The notes beneath the pieces were generated by a model. The model was not told the origin of the DNA. It did no database searches and saw only the letters and a program-made list of their open reading frames with translations. A stretch of 64,000 nt of DNA from Virgibacillus_F sp049310925 (GTDB taxonomy: Bacteria; Bacillota; Bacilli; Bacillales; Amphibacillaceae), in the NCBI RefSeq assembly GCF_049310925.1, contig NZ_JBMERP010000012.1, forward strand, positions 1 through 64,000. The letters are read 5' to 3'. Positions 25,400-33,462 of the stretch are shown piece by piece. A program made the position numbers and the translations under genes. Numbering within the stretch: position 1 is the stretch's first letter; the number at the start of each line of letters is the position of its first letter.

Positions 25400-25665
25400 G
25401 AGCGTGAATCGGTCGTTACCCGGAGAAATCGCCCGTCGTGGAGCGTGAATCGGCCGTTATCCGGAGATACCGCCCGTCGTGGAGCGTGAATCGGCCGTTA
25501 TCCGGAGAAATCGCCCGTCGTGGAGCGTGAATCGGCCGTTATCCGGAGATATCGCCCGTTACCCGGAGAAATCGCCCGTCGCGGAGAGGAAATCGGCCGT
25601 TACCCGGAAATATCGCCCGTCGTGGAGCGTGAATCGGCCGTTATCCGGAAATAACGCCCGTTGCT
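25400..25665. repeat. GC-rich 41-bp tandem array with 20/21-bp half units
   Basis: Units begin GAGCGTGAATCGGCCGTTA at 25400, 25441, 25482, 25523, 25584 (variant GAGAGGAAATCGG) and 25625. The step is 41 bp except 61 between the fourth and fifth, caused by one extra 20-bp half unit. Each unit has two halves, AATCGGCCGTTATCCGGAGA and AATCGCCCGTCGTGGAGCGT. Far richer in GC than its surroundings. It lies between the convergent HD-hydrolase and carboxypeptidase genes. No coding role is supported. Confidence 0.88.
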
Positions 25666-25680
25666 GCCTTTTAATTGACC

Positions 25681-25732
25681 GTCGCAGTTCATAGATTTTA
25701 TGTAAAAAACAACAATCTTTTATAAAACAGCA
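25681..25732 (+). repeat. terminal module of dispersed element
   Basis: GTCGCAGTTCATAGATTTTA, then TGTAAAAAACAACAATCTTT and TATAAAACAGC. Matches 11639-11691 and inverted 13681-13733. Here it follows the 41-bp array at 16 bp. Confidence 0.65.
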
Positions 25733-25768
25733 TAAAAAAAGAGCGCTACCTTTTAACAGGTTAGCGCG
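25733..25768 (-). terminator. intrinsic terminator of the carboxypeptidase gene
   Basis: On the minus strand GCGCTAACCTG and AGGTAGCGC pair around TTAAA, followed by T7. About 70 nt past the stop codon. Confidence 0.8.
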
Positions 25769-25836
25769 ATGTTCTGTATTGTGGAGTCGTTCACCAACTA
25801 AAGGTGTAACTTCTTTGTATCAGACTAATTTGATCT

Positions 25837-26841
25837 CTATACTGCACCTAGATATTCTTCTAATGTAATACCTTTAGCATGAATAACTGTAGCAACTTTG
25901 CTCCCAACATAACGTAGATGCCATGGTTCATATTGATATTTCGTTATATGTTCTTTCCCTTTTGGATAACGAATAATAAATCCATACTCATGTGCGTGTG
26001 CTTTTAGCCAATTACCCTCTTCAGTATTGGCAAAGTCCGTAGTTAAGCTGTACTTAACAGCGGGACTTGTAACATCCATTGTCAAACCAGTTTGGTGTTC
26101 GCTTTCACCAGGCCTTGCACTATAGTTATTGGCCGCTTCTTCTCCATCCCGAGCTACATAGGAAGCAAAAATTGCATCCTGTCGTTCATAGGAACGGTAT
26201 CCGGATTGGGCAAATAAATCAAGTCCTGCTTTGTCAGAAGCCTTAAACAATTCCTCAAGGGCAAGTGCAGCTTCCTTCCGCATGTAACGCTTTGGCAAAT
26301 CTTTTTCAAATGGAAAACGCACATTTGGAGCTATTAAATCCTCGGGAACGTAATTCACTGGTAATGCATGACTTTTATTAACTAGAACTAAAATATCAGA
26401 AGGTTTATCGACTTTCACCGTTTCTTTTGGATTAGAAATAGGAACACTGCCTTTCCCAGGTTTAATAGTAAACTCTCCACTTATCGCCTTGGCTAGCCAA
26501 TCTTTTGTAGGTTGATTGTACTCACCTGAGACGAGAAGCTTAGGTTGTTGTGATTGAAAATCTTTTAATGCTGCTGTTAATTTTTTATCAAATTTGCCTG
26601 TAACTTCTATATTATAGCCAAGCTCATTTAACGCAGTTTGGAGTTTTTTAACATTCTCGCCATTCGTACCATTTTTTAAGATAGGTTCTGGTAACACAAG
26701 TGTATTTTCGGTCATATGTTGTTTTTGTTTTATTGAAGTATCAATTTCGTTTAAATGGTTAGTGTCCCGCGCTTCTGTGCATGATGTCATTATGATTGTA
26801 GGTAAAATCAGCAAAATAAGCGGTAGTAATAATTTCTTCAT
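25837..26841 (-). CDS. D-alanyl-D-alanine carboxypeptidase lipoprotein, YodJ/VanY-like
   Basis: Zinc peptidase of family M15B trimming stem peptides. Lipoprotein signal with TSC lipobox (Cys21), a peptidoglycan-binding_1 domain (about 58-115, GENVKKLQTALNELGY), and a catalytic domain with SGYRSYERQ, the zinc motif SEHQTGLTMDV (His and Asp) and EPWHLRYVG (catalytic Glu and zinc His). 334 aa; the binding domain makes it longer than minimal VanY. Acts at the outer face of the membrane. Not linked to vancomycin-resistance genes, so most likely wall maturation. Confidence 0.92.
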   Translation of the reverse strand: MKKLLLPLILLILPTIIMTSCTEARDTNHLNEIDTSIKQKQHMTENTLVLPEPILKNGTNGENVKKLQTALNELGYNIEVTGKFDKKLTAALKDFQSQQPKLLVSGEYNQPTKDWLAKAISGEFTIKPGKGSVPISNPKETVKVDKPSDILVLVNKSHALPVNYVPEDLIAPNVRFPFEKDLPKRYMRKEAALALEELFKASDKAGLDLFAQSGYRSYERQDAIFASYVARDGEEAANNYSARPGESEHQTGLTMDVTSPAVKYSLTTDFANTEEGNWLKAHAHEYGFIIRYPKGKEHITKYQYEPWHLRYVGSKVATVIHAKGITLEEYLGAV

Positions 26842-26997
26842 TTACTGTAACGCTCCCTTGAATTATTAACGCATTTATTAGTATAACATGTGTACAGGGA
26901 TCACTTCACGGTATTTTTTCAAGTGCGATTGATTGCTAGATAGCAAAGTCTCTTATAAAATTGCTTTACAATCAATGCTATACGAAAGGATGATTAG

Positions 26998-27606
26998 ATG
27001 AAATCTCTATTTAAAGAAGGGTCGGATAAAAGCAAACCCACACTCTTATTACTGCATGGAACTGGAGGGACAGAACAGGATTTATTGCCGTTGGCTGAAA
27101 TGGTTGACCCAACAGCATCAGTTTTGAGTGTACAAGGTAACGTAAGTGAAAATGGAATATCACGTTTCTTCCGTCGATTGGAAGAAGGTGTCTTTGATGA
27201 GGAAGATCTAATTTTTCGAACCAATGAATTAAATGAGTTTGTTGATCAGGCGGCAAAAGAACATAATTTTGATCGAAACAATGTTGTCGCAATTGGTTAT
27301 TCTAATGGTGCTAATATTGCTGCAAGCATGTTATTTCATATTGAAAATTCGCTGAAAGGTGCAGTGCTGCATCATCCAATGGTACCAAGGAGAGGAATTG
27401 AACTTCCGGATTTGAAGGATCATCCTGTTCTTATTGCTGCAGGTAAAAATGACCCGCTTTGCAAGCCAGAAGAGTCAAAAGAGCTAAAAGAGCTGTTAGA
27501 GAAAGCTAATGCTAAAGTTGATTTGCACTGGGAGATGAATGGTCATCAGTTATCACGTTCAGAGGTTGAGAAAGCTGCAGAGTGGTATCAAGGAAACTTT
27601 GGGTAA
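26998..27606 (+). CDS. carboxylesterase/phospholipase family, MhqD-like
   Basis: Alpha/beta hydrolase of 202 aa. Oxyanion motif LLLHGTGGTEQD, nucleophile elbow GYSNGAN (Ser about 103), Asp in AAGKNDPLC and His in MNGHQLS. Length and motifs match B. subtilis MhqD, which belongs to the quinone-responsive MhqR regulon. GGATG precedes the ATG. The next two genes read the same way and may be cotranscribed. Confidence 0.85.
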   Translation: MKSLFKEGSDKSKPTLLLLHGTGGTEQDLLPLAEMVDPTASVLSVQGNVSENGISRFFRRLEEGVFDEEDLIFRTNELNEFVDQAAKEHNFDRNNVVAIGYSNGANIAASMLFHIENSLKGAVLHHPMVPRRGIELPDLKDHPVLIAAGKNDPLCKPEESKELKELLEKANAKVDLHWEMNGHQLSRSEVEKAAEWYQGNFG

Positions 27607-27627
27607 ACCTGGGAAGTAGGGGTTTTA

Positions 27628-28248
27628 ATGAAAATACTAATACTAGGAGCTTCTGGGAGAGTTGGCCAAAGGATTGTTAAACATACTTTGGCTGGCCGCC
27701 ACGATGTACTTGCATTCGTACGTACGCCAGAAAAGCTCACAGAATCAGCAGACAATTTAACGGTTTTTAAAGGAAATGTATTAAATAAAACGGATGTTAC
27801 GACCGCAATGGAGGATGTAGATCTTGTGGTTAGTGCGTTAAACACCGATAAAACTAATACATTGTCCAAAAGTATGCCCATACTTATAGAATCAATGAAA
27901 AAAAACCAACTAACACGTATTATCACAATTGGGACAGCTGGAATTTTGAACAGCAGGACCGAGCAAGATTTATTTCGTTTTCAATCAAATGAATCGAAAC
28001 GAAGAAAAACCACTGCAGCACAGGATCACTTGGCGGCATTTCGTTACCTTGAAAATTCGAATTTGGATTGGACCATTGTTTGTCCGACATTCTTACCTGA
28101 TGGTGATGCGGTAGAGGGATATCGCGTTGAAAAGGATTTTCTTCCTAAAGATGGGAACAAAATTTCGGTGGGTGATACTGCTCAATTTGCCTACTCGATG
28201 ATTTATAATAACGAATTTCTAAAAACACGCGTTGGAATCGCTTATTAA
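27628..28248 (+). CDS. NAD(P)-binding oxidoreductase, YwnB/NmrA-like
   Basis: Atypical short-chain dehydrogenase of 206 aa with dinucleotide motif ILGASGRVGQRIV at residues 5-17. The YxxxK catalytic pair is not evident, so it may be a flavin reductase-like or redox-sensing protein. 21 bp after the esterase gene with AAGTAGGGG before the ATG. Confidence 0.85.
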   Translation: MKILILGASGRVGQRIVKHTLAGRHDVLAFVRTPEKLTESADNLTVFKGNVLNKTDVTTAMEDVDLVVSALNTDKTNTLSKSMPILIESMKKNQLTRIITIGTAGILNSRTEQDLFRFQSNESKRRKTTAAQDHLAAFRYLENSNLDWTIVCPTFLPDGDAVEGYRVEKDFLPKDGNKISVGDTAQFAYSMIYNNEFLKTRVGIAY

Positions 28249-28303
28249 TTGTTAAACACATCTCTCAATTACGTTTCATATCCTTAGTAAGAGGAGAGGG
28301 GAT

Positions 28304-29500
28304 ATGACATTGGGAAAAGATGGTAGTGTTGAATTATCGGGAGGCAACCGACCTAGTTTTTCACTAATAACAATTTTACTATTTTGGTGTGCGTTAATAG
28401 TTGTTTCAAGTGTATATGTTACCACTCCATTAGCAAGTGGGTTTGTCGCTGAATTCCATATTACAAAGACTATGGCGGCATGGACGACTAGCATTTTTTC
28501 ATTTTTTTACGCATGTGGCTTTATTATTTTTAGTCCGTTGTCTGACCGTTATGGTCGTAAACGGGTTATTTTGTCTGGACTTTACATACTTACTCTCGTT
28601 ACTTTTTTGATTGGGCTTACAGATCAATTTTATTGGCTGGTAATTTTGCGTGGGATACAAGGGCTTGTTGCAGCTACGTTCGCTCCAACCGCCGTAGCAT
28701 ATGTATTCGATATTTTCCCAAAGAATAGGCAGGTAACAACTATTGGCTTTATCAGCTTTGGTTTTTTAACAGCGGGAATCTTTGGTCAGGTTTTTGCAGG
28801 TGCAATTGATCAGTTTTTTGGATGGAATATGGTGTTTTTGTGTTTTGGAGGTATGTATCTTTGTACCATTATTGCCGTTACTTTGTTTTTACCTAAGACG
28901 GGTAAACATACAAGTAAGATAAATATACACTACTTTCTCAGGCAAACAAAACGTATTTTCATCCAAAAAAATTTCCTCTTATGTTACATCATTACACTTG
29001 TGCTTCTATTAACGTTTATCGGAATGTATACAGCTTTAGGAGACCTGATGAGTCAAAATTTAAATCTTACTAAGCAAGATGGTTTATTTGTTCGTACGTC
29101 TGGATTACTGGGAATGCTTTTATCCCTGTTTGCAGGTGTGCTTGTAAAAAAATATGGATTGTTGCCAATACTTAAAATGGGTTTAGGTACTGCAGTTGGT
29201 GCCTTATTTTCTTTAGGATTTAGTTCCAATATAACTTTTGTAGTATCGATGAGTGTGTTTTTTGTCGCCGGAATTTCCGTAACTTTTCCAGCTATCATGA
29301 CGCTTATTGGTGAGCTTGGAGGAGACAACAGAGCAATAGCGGCATCCTATTATGCGTGTATTTTATTCATTGGTGCTACGATTGGGCCGATCATTACAAT
29401 TACCTTAATGCAAGCAGGAAGTTACGTTTTAACATTTGGCGTGTTAGCATTTCTACTGGCAATAGGATACACTGCAGCTTTTTTCATTAAACATGAATAG
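28304..29500 (+). CDS. MFS transporter, drug/metabolite exporter type
   Basis: 398 aa, about 12 hydrophobic segments. The loop 2-3 motif SDRYGRKRVILSG near residue 80 is the MFS signature, and the helix-5 region shows GFLTAGIFGQVFAG. The order esterase, NAD(P)-binding protein, exporter suggests a small detoxification unit, but the substrate is not predictable. GAGGAGAGGGG precedes the ATG. Confidence 0.88.
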   Translation: MTLGKDGSVELSGGNRPSFSLITILLFWCALIVVSSVYVTTPLASGFVAEFHITKTMAAWTTSIFSFFYACGFIIFSPLSDRYGRKRVILSGLYILTLVTFLIGLTDQFYWLVILRGIQGLVAATFAPTAVAYVFDIFPKNRQVTTIGFISFGFLTAGIFGQVFAGAIDQFFGWNMVFLCFGGMYLCTIIAVTLFLPKTGKHTSKINIHYFLRQTKRIFIQKNFLLCYIITLVLLLTFIGMYTALGDLMSQNLNLTKQDGLFVRTSGLLGMLLSLFAGVLVKKYGLLPILKMGLGTAVGALFSLGFSSNITFVVSMSVFFVAGISVTFPAIMTLIGELGGDNRAIAASYYACILFIGATIGPIITITLMQAGSYVLTFGVLAFLLAIGYTAAFFIKHE

Positions 29501-29529
29501 AAGCCAGGCTTATCACCTGGCTTCTATTC
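29495..29529. terminator. bidirectional terminator between MFS gene and pepT
   Basis: GAATAGAAGCCAGG and CCTGGCTTCTATTC form a perfect 14-bp stem with a 7-nt loop. It overlaps the MFS stop codon and ends just before the pepT stop. Confidence 0.88.
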
Positions 29530-29530
29530 A

Positions 29531-30760
29531 TTATTTTTTCTCGAAAAGCCTTACAATCTCTATAATTACATTTGTTGCTTTTTCCATATTATCGACTGAA
29601 ATGTATTCGAATTTACCGTGGTAATTTTCTCCGCCAGTAAAAATATTTGGTGTTGGCAGACCCATATAGGATAGCTGAGATCCATCGGTCCCACCCCGGA
29701 CTGGTTGGATAAGTGGTTTAATGTTTAAGTTCTCCATTGCGGTTTGTGCGATATCCACAATTTCTTTAACAGGTTCAATTTTTTCACCCATATTGTAATA
29801 CTGATCTGCCATTTCGAGATGTACGCGATGTTCGCCATACTTTTCTTTGATTTCTTGAACGGCTTTTTTCATTGTTTCTTTGCGTACTGCAAAATTTTCC
29901 TGATCAAAATCGCGAATGATATAAGATACGGTTGTTTTTTCTACGTCACCTTTAACCGAGCTCAGGTGATAAAACCCCTCATACTTTTCCGTGTGTTCAG
30001 GTGTTTCAAGTTCTGGAAACTTGCCTATAAATTCGGCAGCCATGGTTCCGGCGTTAACCATTTTATTTTTTGCCGTACCAGGATGTACACTATTTCCAGT
30101 AAACGTAATTCTAGCGGCAGCTGCATTAAAACTTTCAAACTGCAGTTCACCTAGTGGGCCACCGTCCATTGTATATGCGAAGTCGGCATCAAACGCAGTA
30201 ACGTCAAACTTGTGTGGTCCAAGCCCGATTTCTTCATCCGGTGTGAATGCTATTCGTATCTTCCCATGCTTAATGCTTGGGTGATTAATCAAGTATTCCA
30301 TCGCAGTCATAATTTCTGCAATTCCCGCTTTATTATCTGCTCCTAATAAGGTTGTACCGTCAGTAGTCACTAAGGTGTGGCCTTTGTAGTCAGGAAGTTC
30401 GGGAAAATCTTGTACATACATTACGACATTTTGTGCTTCATTAAGGACTAAATCATTTCCATCATAGTTTTCCACTAATTGAGGTTTTACATTTTTTCCA
30501 GTGAAATCTGTAGCTGTATCAACATGTGCGAGAAACCCAATCGTAGGGATCGCTTTATCCGTGTTAGCAGGAAGTGTTGCCATCACATAACCATTACCAT
30601 CAATCGTTACATCACTCATACCAATTTTCATTAGTTCTTCTACTAATAAATTGGCTAGTTCCAGTTGACCTTGTGTAGAGGGGGTCTCCTGGCTACTCTC
30701 ATCAGACTGGGTATCTATTTTTACATATGTAGTTAGACGGTCAATCAAATCTTTTTTCAT
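29531..30760 (-). CDS. pepT: peptidase T (tripeptide aminopeptidase)
   Basis: Cytoplasmic M20 dizinc aminopeptidase releasing N-terminal residues from tripeptides. Zinc and catalytic motifs: GFLAHVDTATDF, TTLLGADNKAG, FTPDEEIGLG, MDGGPLGEL and GGENYHGKFEY. 409 aa is the usual length. Single gene with its own promoter region upstream. Confidence 0.97.
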   Translation of the reverse strand: MKKDLIDRLTTYVKIDTQSDESSQETPSTQGQLELANLLVEELMKIGMSDVTIDGNGYVMATLPANTDKAIPTIGFLAHVDTATDFTGKNVKPQLVENYDGNDLVLNEAQNVVMYVQDFPELPDYKGHTLVTTDGTTLLGADNKAGIAEIMTAMEYLINHPSIKHGKIRIAFTPDEEIGLGPHKFDVTAFDADFAYTMDGGPLGELQFESFNAAAARITFTGNSVHPGTAKNKMVNAGTMAAEFIGKFPELETPEHTEKYEGFYHLSSVKGDVEKTTVSYIIRDFDQENFAVRKETMKKAVQEIKEKYGEHRVHLEMADQYYNMGEKIEPVKEIVDIAQTAMENLNIKPLIQPVRGGTDGSQLSYMGLPTPNIFTGGENYHGKFEYISVDNMEKATNVIIEIVRLFEKK

Positions 30761-30867
30761 AGGCTCATCTCCTAAAGTGATTTATACTAAGTTTATCACA
30801 TTATTATTCACTATTTAAAACAGGGGATTTTGATAAAACATCGAATAATATACGTAGAGGTGAGAGA

Positions 30868-31362
30868 ATGATTAGAGAAGCCACGATAGAAGATGCTGAA
30901 TCATTATTAGCATTAGTAAAACTAGTTGAACAAGAAAGCTCATATATGCTTTATAGTGCTGGTGAAAGAAAAACCTCACTGGAAAACCAGAAAAAAATGC
31001 TGGAGACCTTCAAGCAGAAAGAAAATGCCACTATTTTTGTTGCTGATGAAGGGAAACTAATAGGGTATTTCCTTATTATTGGTGGAGATGCAAGCCGGCA
31101 ACAGCATAGTGCGTACATAGTAATTGGTATTCTTAATTCACATCGCGGTAAAGGTGTCGGTACAAAACTGTTCAGTGAAATGGAGCGGTGGGCGAGGGCT
31201 AGAAATATTCACCGTCTGGAGTTAACAACAGTTGTAGATAATACTGCAGCATTAAGACTATATAATAAAGCCGGGTTTATTATAGAAGGAACGAAAAGGG
31301 ACTCACTGAAAATTAATGGAAAATACGTAGATGAATATTACATGTGTAAATTGCTCGATTAG
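30868..31362 (+). CDS. GNAT family N-acetyltransferase
   Basis: 164 aa single GNAT domain. Motif A HRGKGVGTKLFSEMERWA near 92-109 binds acetyl-CoA; NTAALRLYNKAGFIIEGTK is the terminal motif B. Resembles the RimL/SpeG-like small GNATs; acceptor unknown. GAGGTGAGAG precedes the ATG. The sulfurtransferase gene follows by 30 bp. Confidence 0.88.
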   Translation: MIREATIEDAESLLALVKLVEQESSYMLYSAGERKTSLENQKKMLETFKQKENATIFVADEGKLIGYFLIIGGDASRQQHSAYIVIGILNSHRGKGVGTKLFSEMERWARARNIHRLELTTVVDNTAALRLYNKAGFIIEGTKRDSLKINGKYVDEYYMCKLLD

Positions 31363-31392
31363 TGTAGGACCGTTGATAGGAGGAGATTATAA

Positions 31393-32235
31393 ATGTCTTA
31401 TTTGATTTCTAGTGAGAGTTTGAAAAAGAAATTGGCAAACGAAACAGATGACCTGGTGGTTGTTGATGTGCGTTTTTCGCTAACTGATCCGAATGAAGGA
31501 AAAAAGGCGTACGAGTATGGACATATCCGAGGTGCGATGTATTTAGACTTGAATGAGGATTTATCTGGTCCGGCTGCGGATCACGGGGGAAACCATCCAC
31601 TACCAGACATCGATACATTTGCTGAAAAAATTGGAGAGATCGGCATTGATCAAGCGACAACAGTAGTCGTTTATGATCAAAGTAATGATATGTTTGCAGC
31701 ACGCTTCTGGTGGTTGCTTGATTACATGGGCCATAAAAATGTCTTTCTATTGGATGGTGGAATTAATGGTTGGATTCAGATAGGAAATGAATTGACGACT
31801 GATATTCCAGTACCAAAGACAAAGACTTTCCGACCAGATATTCAGGCCGATCAAGTAGTTGACATAACCCAGGTTAAGGAAAAAATGGAGGATAAATCTG
31901 CAGTACTTATAGACTCTCGTTCCAAAGATAGATACTTAGGGAAAACAGAGCCACTTTACGCCAGGACCGGACATATCCCAGGTGCAGTGAATTATTTCTG
32001 GAAGGACGTTTTACAGGGGAATGGAAGTTGGAAAGATCCCGAGGCACTTCAGTCTAACTTTAAGAATCTATCGAAAGACGATGAAATAATTGTTTCCTGT
32101 GGTTCAGGTGTATCAGCGTGTCCAAACATTATTGGGTTAAAAATGGCCGGATATAAACATGTAAAGCTCTATCCTGGAAGCTTCAGTGATTGGATTTCAT
32201 ATACTGAAAATCGAGTAGAAACGAAAGAGGAATAG
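31393..32235 (+). CDS. sulfurtransferase with tandem rhodanese domains
   Basis: 280 aa, inactive N-terminal rhodanese domain (about 1-135) and active C-terminal domain (about 150-275) with the loop CGSGVS at 236-241, the form found in 3-mercaptopyruvate sulfurtransferases (SseA/TST), while thiosulfate sulfurtransferases usually have charged residues in the loop. TAGGAGGAG precedes the ATG. Cotranscribed with the GNAT gene and tag, judging by short gaps. Confidence 0.9.
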   Translation: MSYLISSESLKKKLANETDDLVVVDVRFSLTDPNEGKKAYEYGHIRGAMYLDLNEDLSGPAADHGGNHPLPDIDTFAEKIGEIGIDQATTVVVYDQSNDMFAARFWWLLDYMGHKNVFLLDGGINGWIQIGNELTTDIPVPKTKTFRPDIQADQVVDITQVKEKMEDKSAVLIDSRSKDRYLGKTEPLYARTGHIPGAVNYFWKDVLQGNGSWKDPEALQSNFKNLSKDDEIIVSCGSGVSACPNIIGLKMAGYKHVKLYPGSFSDWISYTENRVETKEE

Positions 32236-32254
32236 ATGTGTTAGGGGGATGAAA

Positions 32255-32818
32255 ATGAAAAACAGATGCGATTGGGTAACTTCTGATCCAGTATATATAG
32301 ATTACCACGATAATGAATGGGGAAGACCAACACATAATGACACAGAGTTGTTTGAAATGCTTTGTTTAGAGGGAGCACAAGCCGGTTTAAGCTGGATAAC
32401 CATATTAAAGCGCCGGGAAAATTACCGTAAAGCATTCGATAATTTTAATCCTGATTTGATTAAAGATTATGATGAGGAAAAAATTCAGGAACTACTGCAG
32501 GACGAAGGTATAATCCGTAACAAGTTAAAGGTTCGCTCCGTGGTGAACAACGCGCAGGCATTTTTAAAAGTACAAAAAGAATTCGGAAGCTTTGATTCAT
32601 ACATTTGGAGCTTTGTTGACGGGGAACCAATATTAAATAATTGGAAGGACCACTCTGAAGTTCCAGCTTCAACAGAGGAATCTGTGAAAATGAGTAAGGA
32701 CTTAAAAAAGCGTGGTTTTAAATTTATCGGACCAACCATCTGTTATGCGTATATGCAATCAACCGGAATGGTTAATGACCATGTAAAAGAGTGTTTTTTG
32801 TATCATGGCAGTAAATAA
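32255..32818 (+). CDS. tag: DNA-3-methyladenine glycosylase I
   Basis: Base-excision enzyme removing 3-methyladenine. The zinc ligands of the Tag family are present: Cys5 (NRCDW), His in DYHDNEWG, and His and Cys in NDHVKECF; EGAQAGLSWITILKRR is the catalytic helix region. TAGGGGG ends directly at an ATG at 32249, so the ATG at 32255 is better spaced (187 aa). 19 bp after the sulfurtransferase stop. Confidence 0.95.
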   Translation: MKNRCDWVTSDPVYIDYHDNEWGRPTHNDTELFEMLCLEGAQAGLSWITILKRRENYRKAFDNFNPDLIKDYDEEKIQELLQDEGIIRNKLKVRSVVNNAQAFLKVQKEFGSFDSYIWSFVDGEPILNNWKDHSEVPASTEESVKMSKDLKKRGFKFIGPTICYAYMQSTGMVNDHVKECFLYHGSK

Positions 32819-32910
32819 CGTGATAGTAGTAGAACTTGATCTTACGTAAGTTTTATTGAACTTTAACCTTCACAGTTGATACAAATTGTGAAGGTGTGAA
32901 ATTTCTTCAA

Positions 32911-33340
32911 CGCCGCCGTTCCGGCCGAATACTTCGCTTTCCGCGGGCACGGCCTCAGCCTCCTCGAGAAAACCACTCTGCGGGGTCTTCGGACTCGCGC
33001 TGTTCCCGCAGGAGTCTTCGTATTCTGCCTTCACTAAGATAAAAAGTAACGCGTTATTTCTGAGGATTTCACGGAAATTCTACACCCTTAAACAGAAAGC
33101 TATTTAAGCTGCGGAAAAATGCGAGACTCCTCAAAAATGAAAAGCCCATTTTTTTTCGTGAGATGTCTTTCTAGAAGCTTTCCTTATCCAGTGGGAAAGG
33201 AACAGTCTGAAGACCCCGCAATGAGCGGTAGATAACGCGGGCTGACTAAGACCGTCCTTTGCGGACAACATCGGCATACCCCTTGCCGGGGCGAGGAGCT
33301 GAAGCGTTCCCCACGGAAAGCGAGTGTTTTTCTTAGTAAT
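32911..33340. repeat. composite GC-rich element, A half then B half with insertions
   Basis: A palindrome 32911-33034 (CGCCGCCGTTCCGGCCGAAT, CGCTTTCCGCGGGCACGG, GCGGGGTCTTCGGACTCG, CCCGCAGGAGTCTTCG). The spacer of about 75 bp ends CAGAAAGCTATTTAAGC, shared with the copy at 48833-49127. The inverted B palindrome, 33108-33340, carries two extra blocks of about 60 bp each. No gene is supported between 32819 and 33462. Confidence 0.8.
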
Positions 33341-33417
33341 GGTTGGTGGGAAATAAATACAGCAGTTACCTCAGAGTTTACAGATTCTGTGTTACTAGTC
33401 CTGGTGCTATATCAAGA

Positions 33418-33448
33418 AAACCCAACACCTATGTACGGTGTTGGGTTT
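33418..33448 (-). terminator. intrinsic terminator of the chemoreceptor gene
   Basis: On the minus strand AAACCCAACACC and GGTGTTGGGTTT pair around GTACATA, followed by T residues. 14 bp past the stop. Confidence 0.88.
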
Positions 33449-33462
33449 CTAATTTCTGATAA

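Noticed and set aside
25400..25665. CRISPR array
   Set aside because: Units are contiguous near-identical tandem copies with no unique spacers, and no cas genes are present.
25479..25694. Open frame of 71 aa with repeated SWSVNRPLSG-like peptide
   Set aside because: It is the 41-bp tandem array read through; no ribosome site, and the frame follows from repeat composition.
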